Shown here: positions 35,463-45,391 of the stretch, one piece after another
Position numbering within the stretch: position 1 is the stretch's first letter
How the letters are laid out: each line of letters begins with the position of its first letter
DNA from: Tilletia caries
Lineage: Eukaryota; Basidiomycota; Exobasidiomycetes; Tilletiales; Tilletiaceae
DNA: 64,000 bases
Direction: 5' to 3'
Assembly (NCBI GenBank): GCA_032718865.1
Contig: JALUTQ010000030.1
Span: 744,001 to 808,000 of the forward strand
The notes under the pieces: model-generated
Databases searched by the model: none
What the model was told of the DNA's origin: nothing
Seen by the model: the letters and a program-made list of their open reading frames with translations, nothing else
Translations under genes and position numbers: made by a program

Positions 35463-36001
35463 TAAGGATGGGCGCGGAGTAAGCCCCGGAGTGGGTTTCA
35501 CGGAGTTCCCCGACTAGTCGGGGCCTCACTCCGGGGGAGTACGGAGTACGGAGTGCATTTTCGAGGATTTACTCTCGCTAATTGAATTCTGCAGGAGTAC
35601 GGAGCGCAAGCGTGTCGTGTCCCCGGAGTACGGAATACGGCAAGGGCTGGAGCTAACTTTTCGCCGAAGTACGGAGTGACTAGCTCGAATGCCAGACGGA
35701 GTGCGGAGTTTCCCCGAAACTCCGAGGCGCTCCGGGGCCTTGCCTTTTTGAAAATCAGTGCGCAATTTCGAAAATTACAGGCAGAAATGGGCATGTTTTG
35801 CTCTGATTTTCAAAAATTTGGCAAAATTCCTTTTCAGATTTCTCATTTGGGGTTCACATTGTGTGTTGTTGAGCTCTACGACCGTCAACGATGATTCTGT
35901 CGAACAAACACGTGGATGGAAGGGCGGCAATCAATGTAAGGGTCCAGATTTCTCAAGTTTTGTAGGACCTCTGCGAACTTTCCCCGGAGTACGGAGTTTC
36001 T
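35463..36001. mobile_element. Partial hAT element (TAAGGATGGGC family), left arm
   Basis: It begins TAAGGATGGGCGCGGAGTAAG and is nearly the reverse complement of about 37905-38462 over its whole length (shared landmarks: GACTAGTCGGGG, and AACAAACACGTGGATGGAAG near 35910). The match stops at about 36001, where the gag frame follows. No target duplication was found for the left end (flank TGCCGAGC). Confidence 0.8.
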
Positions 36002-36021
36002 CCGCGCCGGCGTTCCCACCT

Positions 36022-37458
36022 ATGCGAGCCAACCGAATCTCGATCCACCATCCCATCGAGGCCATCTCAATGCTTGCCGCGCCCGGACAGACCAGCACTC
36101 CGTATGCGAGCGTCGCTCCTTCCTTCGGTGCGGCGACGACGGGGACGGAGGAGGCCGGGCAAGTTAGGAGGCAAGGAGAATATCCGCCGTCCGGAAGACG
36201 CGGAGACGGAGGAGGACATCAGCCATCCGGAGGGCCGGGAGGCGGAGGAAGCGGACCGCCGTTCGATCACGGAGGCGGTGAACCGGACAGTCCTGGTGGC
36301 GGCCCCTCAGGATCACCCTCGGGAAGACCTCCAGGTAGTCCACCCGGATCGCCAAGACCCGCAGGAACGCCAGGCGCGGGAAGCGGATATCCGCGAGGGG
36401 ATCGGCGACCGCAACGAGACGATAGGCCCCGAATCCCTCGACAATCGGAGCTGGGTGACTTCAACCCGCGCGACAAGAGGCCGCTGGCCTTCTGGGCACA
36501 CAAGGAGCACTTCCGTTCCAACGGGCTATATAAGGACCGGGCGATCCTAGGCGTCTTGCATTCGTGCATGCGCGGGGAGGCGAAGGACTGGTTCGACTCC
36601 TTGTTCCCACGCCCGACAACATGGCATGAGTGGCGGTCTCCTTTCTTCCAGAAGTGGACGGAAGACCCTTCGACAGCGTCCCCCAAGATGCTCGGACGGA
36701 TGTTCAAGCCGAAACGTGAAGCCCTGTCAACATACCTCTACGACAAGTATTGGTTGATCGGCATGGAATCCGTTGCTCGACTCCTCATCTACAGTTCGCC
36801 GGGCGTTGACGCTACGGAGGGAGACGTCATGCCCCTGCTCAATCAGAGGTCGGTGTCCGAGCTCGTCGGCCTCGTTCACAATGGGCTCCCATCCGTCTGG
36901 CTGACGCGGCTCTACGAGCCAATGGAGACCGCCACGTCGTGGAACGACTACGTCCTCAAGATGACGAAGCGCGAATCCTACATCCGCGCGGAGCTGGACG
37001 TCTGGATACGCTCGTCCTCATGCAGCAGCGACTCCGACTCGGATAGAAGCGGAGGAAGGACTGCGGAGAGCGGAGATGACGGTGGCCGGTTCCGAAAGAA
37101 GGTTGCTGCGACAAGACGATCCTCCAGGAAAAAGATACGAGCAAGCGCCGTGGATACGAACTCCAGGCCGGCCTCAAGCCTGTCCCCTCTCACCGAGGAG
37201 GAGCGACTACAACGGAGGAAGGATCGAGAAGCTGGAGGATGCTTTGTCTGCCACAAGCCCGGACACATCGCCCGGAATTGCCCAGACGCTCATAACGAGA
37301 AGACCAAGGCATACGTTCGACGCGTAGAGACGGCCTGCCCTCGGATCGAAAAGCTGATCTACGCAGCGCTGAGGGGCGAGTCGACATCGGGATCCACCTC
37401 TGGTTCGGATGACGACGCCTCATCCACATCGAGCCACGATATACGCAGGATCCGCTGA
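36022..37458 (+). CDS. Orphan retrotransposon Gag protein
   Basis: From ATG 36022 (MRANRISIHHP) the frame is open for 478 codons. A Gly/Pro-rich region is followed by a Ty3/gypsy-type gag core (FWAHKEHFRSNGLYKD, then MRGEAKDWFDSLFP and TWHEWRSPFFQKW). A Ser/Asp-rich linker and one CCHC knuckle, CFVCHKPGHIARNC (near 37243), come after it. Gag would bind RNA and form particles. No protease, polymerase or LTR is found beside it. It differs in sequence from the gag of the complete gypsy element at 40126. It sits between two inverted hAT arms (35463-36001 and 37905-38462), so it may be a captured gene or the remains of a truncated retroelement. Confidence 0.85.
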   Translation: MRANRISIHHPIEAISMLAAPGQTSTPYASVAPSFGAATTGTEEAGQVRRQGEYPPSGRRGDGGGHQPSGGPGGGGSGPPFDHGGGEPDSPGGGPSGSPSGRPPGSPPGSPRPAGTPGAGSGYPRGDRRPQRDDRPRIPRQSELGDFNPRDKRPLAFWAHKEHFRSNGLYKDRAILGVLHSCMRGEAKDWFDSLFPRPTTWHEWRSPFFQKWTEDPSTASPKMLGRMFKPKREALSTYLYDKYWLIGMESVARLLIYSSPGVDATEGDVMPLLNQRSVSELVGLVHNGLPSVWLTRLYEPMETATSWNDYVLKMTKRESYIRAELDVWIRSSSCSSDSDSDRSGGRTAESGDDGGRFRKKVAATRRSSRKKIRASAVDTNSRPASSLSPLTEEERLQRRKDREAGGCFVCHKPGHIARNCPDAHNEKTKAYVRRVETACPRIEKLIYAALRGESTSGSTSGSDDDASSTSSHDIRRIR

Positions 37459-37664
37459 ACAGTGAAGAGCCAAGTATGCGGACTTCACCAGTCTCGTCGA
37501 CCCTTTAGGCTTTTCAAGACGACAACATAGCGTTGCGGTAATGGTTGTTTGGGATTGCGGACGCCGGATGACGGGAGAGTCGAGACGACTCTGGACAATC
37601 GGGGGGGAGGCTGTGGCGTTAGGATGTGATTGAAGGGGCAGATGAGGTATCGGAAGCTTGGAAG

Positions 37665-38462
37665 TAAGGATGGGCGCGGAGGGCCCCGGAGTGCTCCGTA
37701 CTCCGGGGCCCCTACTCCGGCTGACTCCGGCTGATTTTGAGATGCATTTTCGCGCTCCGTACTCCGCTCATTTTTAGGCAGTCGCCCCAACTCCACTCCG
37801 CGCTCCGCACAAAATCTCCCCATCTCATTGCGCCAGCTCCGTACTCCGGCTAAATTTCAATAAATTTCAAAGTCCACTCCGCACTCCGGGGTGACGGAGC
37901 GCGACTACTCCCCCCGAAACTCCGTACTCCGGGGAACGTTCGCAGAGGTCCTACAAAAACTTGAGAAATCGGGACCCTTACATTGATTGCCGCCCTTCCA
38001 TCCACGTGTTTGTTCGACAGAATCATCGTTGACGGTCGTAGAGCTCACCAACACCCAATATGAACCCCAAATGAGAAATCTGAAAAATAATTTTGCCAAT
38101 GTTTTTGAAATTCAGAGCAAAATATGACCATTTCTGACTGAAATTTTTCAGAATTGCGACCCGATTTTTGAAAAAAAGGCACGGCCCCGGAGCGCCCCGG
38201 AGTTTCGGGGAAACTCCGCACTCCGTCTGGCATTCGAGCTAGTCACTCCGTACTCCGGGGAAAAAAAATTAGCTCCAGGCCTTGCCGTACTCCGTACTCC
38301 GGGGACATGACAGGCTTGCGCTCCGTACTCCTGCAGAATTCAATCAGCGGGAGTAAATCCTCGAAAATGCACTCCGTACTCCGTACTCCCCCGGAGTGAG
38401 GCCCCGACTAGTCGGGGAACTCCGGGAAACCCACTCCGGGGCTTACTCCGCGCCCATCCTTA
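37665..38462. mobile_element. Non-autonomous hAT element (798 bp), TAAGGATGGGC family
   Basis: Ends TAAGGATGGGCGCGGA and TCCGCGCCCATCCTTA with an exact target duplication CTTGGAAG (37657-37664 and 38463-38470). Subterminal words CTCCGTACTCCGG. Its right two thirds are the inverted copy of 35463-36001. Confidence 0.94.
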
Positions 38463-38470
38463 CTTGGAAG

Positions 38471-38913
38471 AGGGGGAAAAACGCGCTCGAGGGGAATCTG
38501 GAACCTTGGGGGGGCAGGAGATAGCGACGTGGACGCGGGTGTTGGGGAGGAGATAGGTCCAAGCACGCGGGGGGGGGGGGTTGATGGATAGCCGCGGGGG
38601 TGGACGGATGAAGGACCATAAAAGGTCGCGATACGGACGATCTGTTTCCCAGAATGTACTCTCACGACCAGCAGACACAGACAGAATTGATTCGTAGACT
38701 CGTTCCCTTCTCTCTCAACTTCCTTCCCTTGCCCTCCACCGAGGAAGACAGTTTCTGACGCCACAGATCCTGCCGCGTTTGAGCCCGAGCATCTGTAAGG
38801 TCAGGACTGAGCACGTGACTTGACGCGTCGTCGCGTCGAAGATTCCCCAGACTTTAGTATGGGGTTATATCTGCCCCTTAGATTTTTACGGCCGAGAAAA
38901 AGTGTTGCAACAT
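38471..38913. other. No supported gene
   Basis: G-rich runs (10 G at 38571-38580) and a CCCCAGACTTTAGTATGGGG motif near 38845-38864, followed by TTTTTACGGCCG. No coding evidence. Confidence 0.4.
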
Positions 38914-39400
38914 CCTTCGAATGAAATTCTTCAAAACTCCTTTAAATCTTCTCAAACTTCGCCTGGGTGTCCGTGTTCTAAGCATCCATCGACGCTCTCG
39001 ATTTCTCCCAGTTTTTCTTTATGAAGATAGCAATTTGCTGTTCACATGCCGTCCTTCCGCCGTTCGTTGCCCGTTTCTGTCTGTCTTCCACCTCCACTTT
39101 TCCCACGCCTTCGATAGCCATAGTCAAAAGTCAAAACCCTCCGAGGAAGTTCGTAGCCATAGTCAAAACTCAAAACCCTCCGAGAAAGTTGAAAGGTCTT
39201 CAACTTTTTGACGAACGCATTACGATTCACGCAGCTACCAACTGCCCAACTTACTCCAGCGTTCACCAACCTTCAACTCTGACCTGTCTAAAACTTACAA
39301 GTCGTGCCAGTCGTAAGTTGCTTGAGATACACGCCTACATCTACCAGGGGATGGTGCTCCAGAAGACCAGAATGCTACTGACTACTGACTACTGACTACT
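38914..39400. repeat. Dispersed direct repeat A, copy 1
   Basis: Matches 49515-50012 in the same orientation with scattered differences and one 20-bp indel (about 90% by eye). Shared blocks include TTCTCAAACTTCGCC, AAGATAGCAATTTGCTGTTC and GTCGTGCCAGT. Short open frames inside are not convincing genes. In both places the 182-bp satellite unit follows downstream. Confidence 0.85.
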
Positions 39401-39720
39401 CGTCAGTCCATATCGATTTATCAACTGTGGCCTGTGGGTCACCGATCAGGTACGCAATGTCGCAATACACATGTTACAACTTACATTACATCTTTGGGGA
39501 GCTTTATCTGCTCATCATCTATGTTGTGTGGATAATCATGGCGGAGAGCTCGAAGGGTAGCGAAGCTACCCTGAGAGCGAGGCGCGGTAAGCGTCAGTCC
39601 ATATCGATTTGTCAACTGTGGCCTGTGGCCTGTGGGTCACCCATCAGGTACGCAATACACATGTTACATTGCACCTTTGAGGAGTTTTATCTGCTCATCA
39701 TTCCGCAGACTTTAGTATGG
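39401..39720. repeat. Outlying copies of the 182-bp satellite unit
   Basis: About 1.5 units related to the array at 50440-51225, including CAGTCCATATCGATTT (twice) and one hairpin AGGGTAGCGAAGCTACCCT at 39554-39572. A second CCGCAGACTTTAGTATGGGG motif follows at about 39704. Confidence 0.8.
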
Positions 39721-40120
39721 GGTTATATCTACCCCTTAGATCTTACGGCCGAGACGAATGTTGCAACATCGGGACCGGCCTGGCCTTTTCGAGTCCAGAG
39801 GTATTCCCCAGACTCAAGGTTGTGGCCAAGGGCCATCTTCCAAATGTATTTACGTTGCTGGAAATTAGATCAAAGCTCGGGCGATTTCTTTCGGCCGAGA
39901 AAAGGTTACCGAATCCAAACCTCACGTATTCCTACACAGCATACTTCACACAGTCAAATCTCCCTCAACTCTGACTCAATCCCTCTCCGGTCTTGTCAGA
40001 AAGATGTGTGAGGGTGTGATAGACTAGTGTGTGAATTTTGACGCGCGGGAGCAGCGTCATCTTCGCGTTCTGCCTGAATATATGCGTCGCGCGCAGGGGT
40101 ACTTCTTACCCGCCAAGTTT
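39721..40120. other. No supported gene; insertion site of the gypsy element
   Basis: Relic sequence with ATTCCCCAGACTC near 39811. The bases before the retrotransposon read in frame as GYFLPAKFAP, and an open reading continues after the element as VDLVQFWLYL, so an older open frame may have been interrupted. Confidence 0.35.
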
Positions 40121-40125
40121 GCCCC

Positions 40126-40443
40126 TGTAAGGAGCTGCCTGAGGGCCCTGAATTGGTTACGTTCATTTCCTGATTCAGAGTTCGTTTCGATGTTCCAGAC
40201 TCGGTCGCGACGTATCCGTACGTCGCTCCTTCACTGTCATTACACGGTAGTTGCGTTCCCTTCTTTTCATTTCCCTCAGTGTATATAAGAGGGGAACGAC
40301 CCACGCTCATTCCCCTCTGAAGCCCCTCAGAATATCACGTACACACACAGCATCTCCTCTCTCTCAGACTCTCCTTGACTCCTTTTCGTTCTTCGTTCGC
40401 GGTTCTGGTTCAGCTCGTGATTGACGCTTCACAGCTCATCACA
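40126..40443 (+). repeat. 5' LTR of gypsy element
   Basis: 318 bp, starts TGTAAGGAGCTGCC and ends CTCATCACA. A TATA-like TATATAA at 40282-40288 is the probable promoter, with a pyrimidine-rich CTCTCTCTCAGACTC stretch after it. Confidence 0.96.
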
Positions 40444-40445
40444 TT

Positions 40446-40460
40446 TGGTAGCTCCGCCCA
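40446..40460 (+). other. Primer-binding site of gypsy element
   Basis: TGGTAGCTCCGCCCA begins two bases after the 5' LTR. The TGG start is complementary to a tRNA CCA tail, and the first seven bases match the initiator-Met tRNA site used by yeast Ty1. The copia element at 53393 has the same first 12 bases. Confidence 0.75.
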
Positions 40461-40675
40461 GCCGATCGAGCAAGCGCGGCGCTTCGCACGCAGGCAAATC
40501 CCTCCACCATTCGCGAGAAGGTTAACGGGTAAGCACCAAATAGTCTCTCTACCCGGGACGTATCAGTGCTGGGCGCTGCGGGATAGGGGGGGGGACGATA
40601 AACTACATACGTTATCTCCCTCCCGCTCATTCGTGAGGGCGTTACTGAAGAAACATTCGTCTGGTCCCATAGAGT

Positions 40676-43600
40676 ATGGACACCCCGCGTGCGTACGTCG
40701 CAGACGAGTCACAGGAGCAGTCAAGGATGCTTCCTGACATCGCCGGTACCGGAGACCACAGTCCGGCCCAGCCATCCGACGACCCCAATGATCAGCGCCT
40801 CCAACACATTGAGGCCCTCGAAGCCGAAGACTTGGCGGCAGCAGAGGACCTGCAACGAAGGGAGGTAGCGCTCCAAGCAGCCAGGCGAGCGCACGAGGAG
40901 CAAAGGAGGGCTCGTCGAAGGACCATAAATCAGCTGCGGACGGACGAAGAAGGGCCGCTAGACTCCGATTCACAAGTGGGCTCGACCACTAACGGGGTTC
41001 TGAATCAGATCCAGTCCCAGCTGGGAACGCTCACGGAGCTCATCTCAGCCAATCGTCGCGAGATGTTGGAACGTTTCCGTGGTCTGGAGAACGCGGGAGA
41101 CGCTTCGCTGGCACAGCTGAGGCCGACTATGGCGGGCGCCAACCCAGCGCCTCAGGTCCAGTTTGCCCCTCAACCGCCGCCGGCACAGTTTCCCCAGTAT
41201 CAACCACCCGCAACGGGACCGGCTCCCTTCCTCCTCGGCAGCGCCGGACCGAGGCTCGCCGATCCGCACCAGAGGGCACCCAGACCCTCCGCCATCACCC
41301 CGTTCACGTTCGGTCAGTCTGCTCCATTCCAACAGCAACAGCCTCCGGCGGGTGCAGGATTTGTCCCACATGTCGGCCCCTTTCCTCCGCAATGGCAAGA
41401 CGGAGGATTTGCGGCAGGACAGGCCGCCAACACCCAGCCCGGCCGGAACTGGCCTCCTTTCCCGCCTCAGTACGGTCAGGCTCGGCAGTCTGCAGCGGGC
41501 GCAGCAAATGCCGCAGCATCGTCGGACATGGCTCAGTCTTCCCGACGGAACGATTATCCAAGGTCGAAGGACATTGGACACTTCGACCCGGACGATGAGA
41601 AGATGAAGGCTTACCTATGGTGGCAAAAGCTCGAGCACTTCACCGTCGTCTCCAGATACGGAAAGGCGGAGACCCTTCCCGTCCTCATGAGCTGCATGCA
41701 GGGCAGAGCGGAAACCTGGATCTCATCCATACAGCCCATCCCCACCACATGGGCGCAGTGGAGAAAGGCGTTCCTGCAGGAGTTCATTCCTTCGGCAACG
41801 AAGACCCACATGGATCTGGATGTGCGCAAATTTGAGCCGGATAAGGAAACCATGTCGGCCTACCTTCATGAGAAGTACAGTCTGGTTGGGCAGTGGCAGG
41901 TGGCTAACGCTCTGGAACGAGGTCTGTTGGACGAGGATCGTGATGAGATTCGAGACATAGTGGGACGTATCAGTGACATGGACCTCATTTTCTATGTCCA
42001 CCAGGGTCTCCCGGCGGAATGGAAGCTTGAGACCGACAATGTGAAGGCTTCCGCCCAGTCTTGGTCCGACTATCGATCTGCGATGGTCGAAAAGGAGGAC
42101 ACCGTCCGGAATGCGCACGCTGAGAGGCAGGCTTTGATGCGCAGCTCAATCTCACGACAGACGCCCAGAGCGGACGCCGCTCCCAAGTTCACCACCCGGG
42201 CCGTCCCAACGGTCGCTCGACCACAGCCAGACAACGAGAAGAAGAAGGCGAGAGCGGAGGATCGAGCTTTGGGACGGTGTTACCTGTGTCAGACGGTCGG
42301 CCACTTTGCTCGCGACTGCCCCTCCAATCCAGATTCGGCACGCGGTGTTCGAAGGGACGAGCGCCTCGCAGCAAGACGTGCCATGGCTGGCGAGGCCATC
42401 CCACACAGCAGCGGCGAGGAGGAAAGCGGCGAAAGCGACGAGGAGGACCGTGTCGGCACCGTGGCGATCGCACGTCGTGTCGGCTCGAGCGTCGAAGAGG
42501 TCGGTGTCTCAGCTCTCCCCGACGACGACCAGGCCTTCGTTAGGGGACTCAAATCGGATCTTCCAGGTTCTCGTTTCCGGATCACCCAGGCCGGAACGCT
42601 GGCGGTTTGGGTCGACGGCTCCACGAGACGCTACGACATCTGCCCCGACTCGGGCGCCAATCTGTCCACCATCTCTTCGGCGACACTCGCAGCCGTCTCG
42701 CCGGGCGCGAAGATCCTGGCCCCGGCAAAGGTGGAGATCCAGGGGTACGCAGGAGGTACGGCGCAGAAGCCAACAGGAGTAGTGCGTTTGCCCCTGCACT
42801 TCCAGGCTGTCAACGGACAACGAGTGTCAAGGGAGGCAGAATTCCATGTGGTGTCAGAGTGCGCCGACGGGTGGTTATTGGGGGCGGACAACCTAGCGCA
42901 TTTTGGATTTGTTGTCAACTTGCGAGATCGGGTGGTCACGTTGGCGGACGATACTACCATCAAGATTCCCCTCCGGAACGGAAAGGGTGTCGACCCGGCC
43001 GCTCGTCTTCTTCTCGTGTCCAGGTCCACCACCATCCCGGCACACGCAAGCGCGCTCGTCCCGGTTCGCCCTCCGCGGCAAGCAGCGACGCTCCAGCCGT
43101 ACGTTTTCCAGCATGACGATCTTTCAGACCAGTGGATCTCCGCGGGAAGGGGTCTGCTAGGCCCTCAAACCCTTGGAGTCCTCTTCCTGAACGCGAGCGA
43201 TCGTCCGGTTCAACTACTGGAAGATGAGCCTTTGGGAGAGCTCCAGGCGATCGATTCTGTACTCGGAACTGCAGCGAGTCCACAGGAGGCTATCACCCTG
43301 GCGGCGGTTCATGGGGCCATCGACCGTTTGCACGCGGAGGAGGTCCGACATAGAGTCGCCGAATGGGGGGTGGTGGAGAAGTTTCGAGCCTGGACGCGAG
43401 AAGTAGGCGAGGACGGACAGGCCGCAGCAGCACGAGCCATACGCCTCGGTCCTTCTGACCGGCGTCTTCAGTTCGGAGACGATCCAGACACGGACGACGT
43501 GCTACCGGAGGTGGATATTCCCTCACCTCGCTCGACATTCCAGAAGGTGGCCGTGTCCGGATCTCTCTCGGAGGCACAGCGAGAGCAGCTCGCTCGAGTT

Positions 43601-45391
43601 CTTTCCCAGCGCGCAGTTTGGCCCACGCCCTCTCGCCCCATAGGGCTGTACAACGGAGGCGAGATGTCCATCAAGCTCAAGCCCGAGTTTGCCTCCTGGA
43701 CACACGCCGAGGCGCCAAGGCGAACCAGTCCGGGGCAGAGGAAGGCCATCGACGAGACCCTGAACGAGCACGACAAGCTTGGTATCTCGGAGCCAGCTTC
43801 GGGGTCGTTCGCTTTCGGGGTGGTTTTGGTCCGACAGCGCGGGAAGATCCGGTTCTGCAACGACTATCGTCCCTTGAACAAGGTTACCGTCGATGACGTT
43901 TACCCGATGCCTACAAACGACGATGTTTTCGACGCTTTGGGACCGGCTAGGTGGTTCTCGACGGTAGACATGAACAAAGGATATCATCAGATCGGCATAG
44001 TGGCTGAGAGCCGTGATCTCACGGGCTTCGTGACGTTTCGGGGCCTTCGCAGGTACGAGCGCATGCCATTCGGATTGAAAGGGGCGCCGAGCTTCTTTCA
44101 ACGGGTGATCGATCGCGTCCTCGGACCCACCCGCTGGAAGTTTGCGCTTGCCTACCTGGACGACATCGTCATCTTCTCGATGTCGTTCAAGGAGCACGTC
44201 CAGCACATCAGCACCGTGCTCACGGCCATTGAGCAGGCGGGGCTGACGGTGAGCCCGAGCAAATGTTTCTTTGCCTTCTCTAGCATTGCGTTGTTGGGTT
44301 ACAAAGTGACATATCTTGGCCTGCGTACAGACGTTGAGAAGACCAGGGCAGTCACCGAGTTTCCAGCTCCTCGTTCGCGTACAGAAGTCAAGCGGTTCTA
44401 CGCCATGGCGGGCTGGTATCGTCGATTTATTCCCGACTTTGCCCGCCGCGCTCGACCTCTGGCCGACCTTAGCCGTCAAGATGATCCATCGACTCCTTTC
44501 CTATGGTCGGCGGCGGCGGCGGCTGCCTTTGACGATCTGAAGGGGGCGCTCGTAGCCGCACCGGTTCTCCGCCGGCCGGACTATGGTCGTCCGTTCATTC
44601 TGTCAGTCGATGCCTCGTCGGCAGGATTTGGGGCCGTCCTCGCACAGACGGACGATGACGGTCACGAGCACCCGGTCATATTCTTGTCCAGGCAAACGAA
44701 GGAAGGCGAGAGCAAGCTGCCGGCCACGCATCTGGAGCTGGTGGCGCTGCATTGGTGTATCGGGAAGCTGAAGCAGTACCTGGACGGATCAGAGCTCGAG
44801 GTTAGGACAGACCACAAGGCACTACTGTGGCTGTGGTCGATCAAGTCGAACGAGCTGACAGGTCGTCTGGACAAACTTCGTCTTGCTCTGGCGCCGCTGG
44901 AGGGGAAGGTACAGGTGGTACATAAAGCAGGGGGGGTCATTGCTGTGGCTGATGCTCTTTCCCGTGCTCCCATCTCAGCCGTCCCAGAAGCAGCAGATCA
45001 AGAAACATCGGTGGAGATCGAGTTCCAAGCGCCCGAGTCTCCGGACCGCTCGGCTGTGCGTGGTCTCGACGCCAAGACGGACAGCGTGGCTCACGACACG
45101 GATCCCAGTGCCTCCTGGGACGAGGACTACGGACAGGACCCGCATTGGCGGACAATCTGGCTGCGCTTGTCGCACGGACAGCCCTCCCTGCCGTTTGTCC
45201 TCGACCAGGGACGAATCTGGTTGCCGAAGCCGGGTGGGGACGAGGGCAAGCGGCTTTGCGTTCCGCAGGCACGGGTATCCGAGGTGTTGCGAGAATACCA
45301 CTCCAGCATTCGAGCGGCGCACCCGGGCGTGCACGGGACGGTCGAACTGACCAGCGGCACATGTTCTTCCATGACATGCGCGCGCAGGTGA
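40676..45391 (+). CDS. Gypsy Gag-Pol polyprotein, first 1571 codons
   Basis: From ATG 40676 (MDTPRAYVADESQEQ) one frame fuses gag and pol. There is a coiled-coil-like start, a gag core (TTWAQWRKAFLQEFIP, about residue 360) and a CCHC knuckle, CYLCQTVGHFARDC (about 535). The protease has DSGANLS (about 657). The reverse transcriptase has FSTVDMNKGYHQ and YLDDIVIF (about 1095 and 1160), and RNase H starts at LSVDASSAGFGA (about 1310). The integrase zinc-binding region starts with EYHSSIRAAHPGVHG (about 1540). At about 45345-45360 the reading shifts by one frame and this frame ends at TGA 45389-45391, while the rest of integrase continues in the next frame. The break lies inside a folded domain, so it is a mutation or a sequence error, not programmed frameshifting. 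Confidence 0.95.
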   Translation: MDTPRAYVADESQEQSRMLPDIAGTGDHSPAQPSDDPNDQRLQHIEALEAEDLAAAEDLQRREVALQAARRAHEEQRRARRRTINQLRTDEEGPLDSDSQVGSTTNGVLNQIQSQLGTLTELISANRREMLERFRGLENAGDASLAQLRPTMAGANPAPQVQFAPQPPPAQFPQYQPPATGPAPFLLGSAGPRLADPHQRAPRPSAITPFTFGQSAPFQQQQPPAGAGFVPHVGPFPPQWQDGGFAAGQAANTQPGRNWPPFPPQYGQARQSAAGAANAAASSDMAQSSRRNDYPRSKDIGHFDPDDEKMKAYLWWQKLEHFTVVSRYGKAETLPVLMSCMQGRAETWISSIQPIPTTWAQWRKAFLQEFIPSATKTHMDLDVRKFEPDKETMSAYLHEKYSLVGQWQVANALERGLLDEDRDEIRDIVGRISDMDLIFYVHQGLPAEWKLETDNVKASAQSWSDYRSAMVEKEDTVRNAHAERQALMRSSISRQTPRADAAPKFTTRAVPTVARPQPDNEKKKARAEDRALGRCYLCQTVGHFARDCPSNPDSARGVRRDERLAARRAMAGEAIPHSSGEEESGESDEEDRVGTVAIARRVGSSVEEVGVSALPDDDQAFVRGLKSDLPGSRFRITQAGTLAVWVDGSTRRYDICPDSGANLSTISSATLAAVSPGAKILAPAKVEIQGYAGGTAQKPTGVVRLPLHFQAVNGQRVSREAEFHVVSECADGWLLGADNLAHFGFVVNLRDRVVTLADDTTIKIPLRNGKGVDPAARLLLVSRSTTIPAHASALVPVRPPRQAATLQPYVFQHDDLSDQWISAGRGLLGPQTLGVLFLNASDRPVQLLEDEPLGELQAIDSVLGTAASPQEAITLAAVHGAIDRLHAEEVRHRVAEWGVVEKFRAWTREVGEDGQAAAARAIRLGPSDRRLQFGDDPDTDDVLPEVDIPSPRSTFQKVAVSGSLSEAQREQLARVLSQRAVWPTPSRPIGLYNGGEMSIKLKPEFASWTHAEAPRRTSPGQRKAIDETLNEHDKLGISEPASGSFAFGVVLVRQRGKIRFCNDYRPLNKVTVDDVYPMPTNDDVFDALGPARWFSTVDMNKGYHQIGIVAESRDLTGFVTFRGLRRYERMPFGLKGAPSFFQRVIDRVLGPTRWKFALAYLDDIVIFSMSFKEHVQHISTVLTAIEQAGLTVSPSKCFFAFSSIALLGYKVTYLGLRTDVEKTRAVTEFPAPRSRTEVKRFYAMAGWYRRFIPDFARRARPLADLSRQDDPSTPFLWSAAAAAAFDDLKGALVAAPVLRRPDYGRPFILSVDASSAGFGAVLAQTDDDGHEHPVIFLSRQTKEGESKLPATHLELVALHWCIGKLKQYLDGSELEVRTDHKALLWLWSIKSNELTGRLDKLRLALAPLEGKVQVVHKAGGVIAVADALSRAPISAVPEAADQETSVEIEFQAPESPDRSAVRGLDAKTDSVAHDTDPSASWDEDYGQDPHWRTIWLRLSHGQPSLPFVLDQGRIWLPKPGGDEGKRLCVPQARVSEVLREYHSSIRAAHPGVHGTVELTSGTCSSMTCARR

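Noticed and set aside
35463..38462. Single 3-kb transposon with long inverted repeats around gag
   Set aside because: The right arm belongs to a 798-bp element with its own target duplication, and the left end lacks a matching flank.
43523..44479. 318-codon minus-strand frame in the gypsy element
   Set aside because: It lies opposite the reverse transcriptase and shows no motif of its own.
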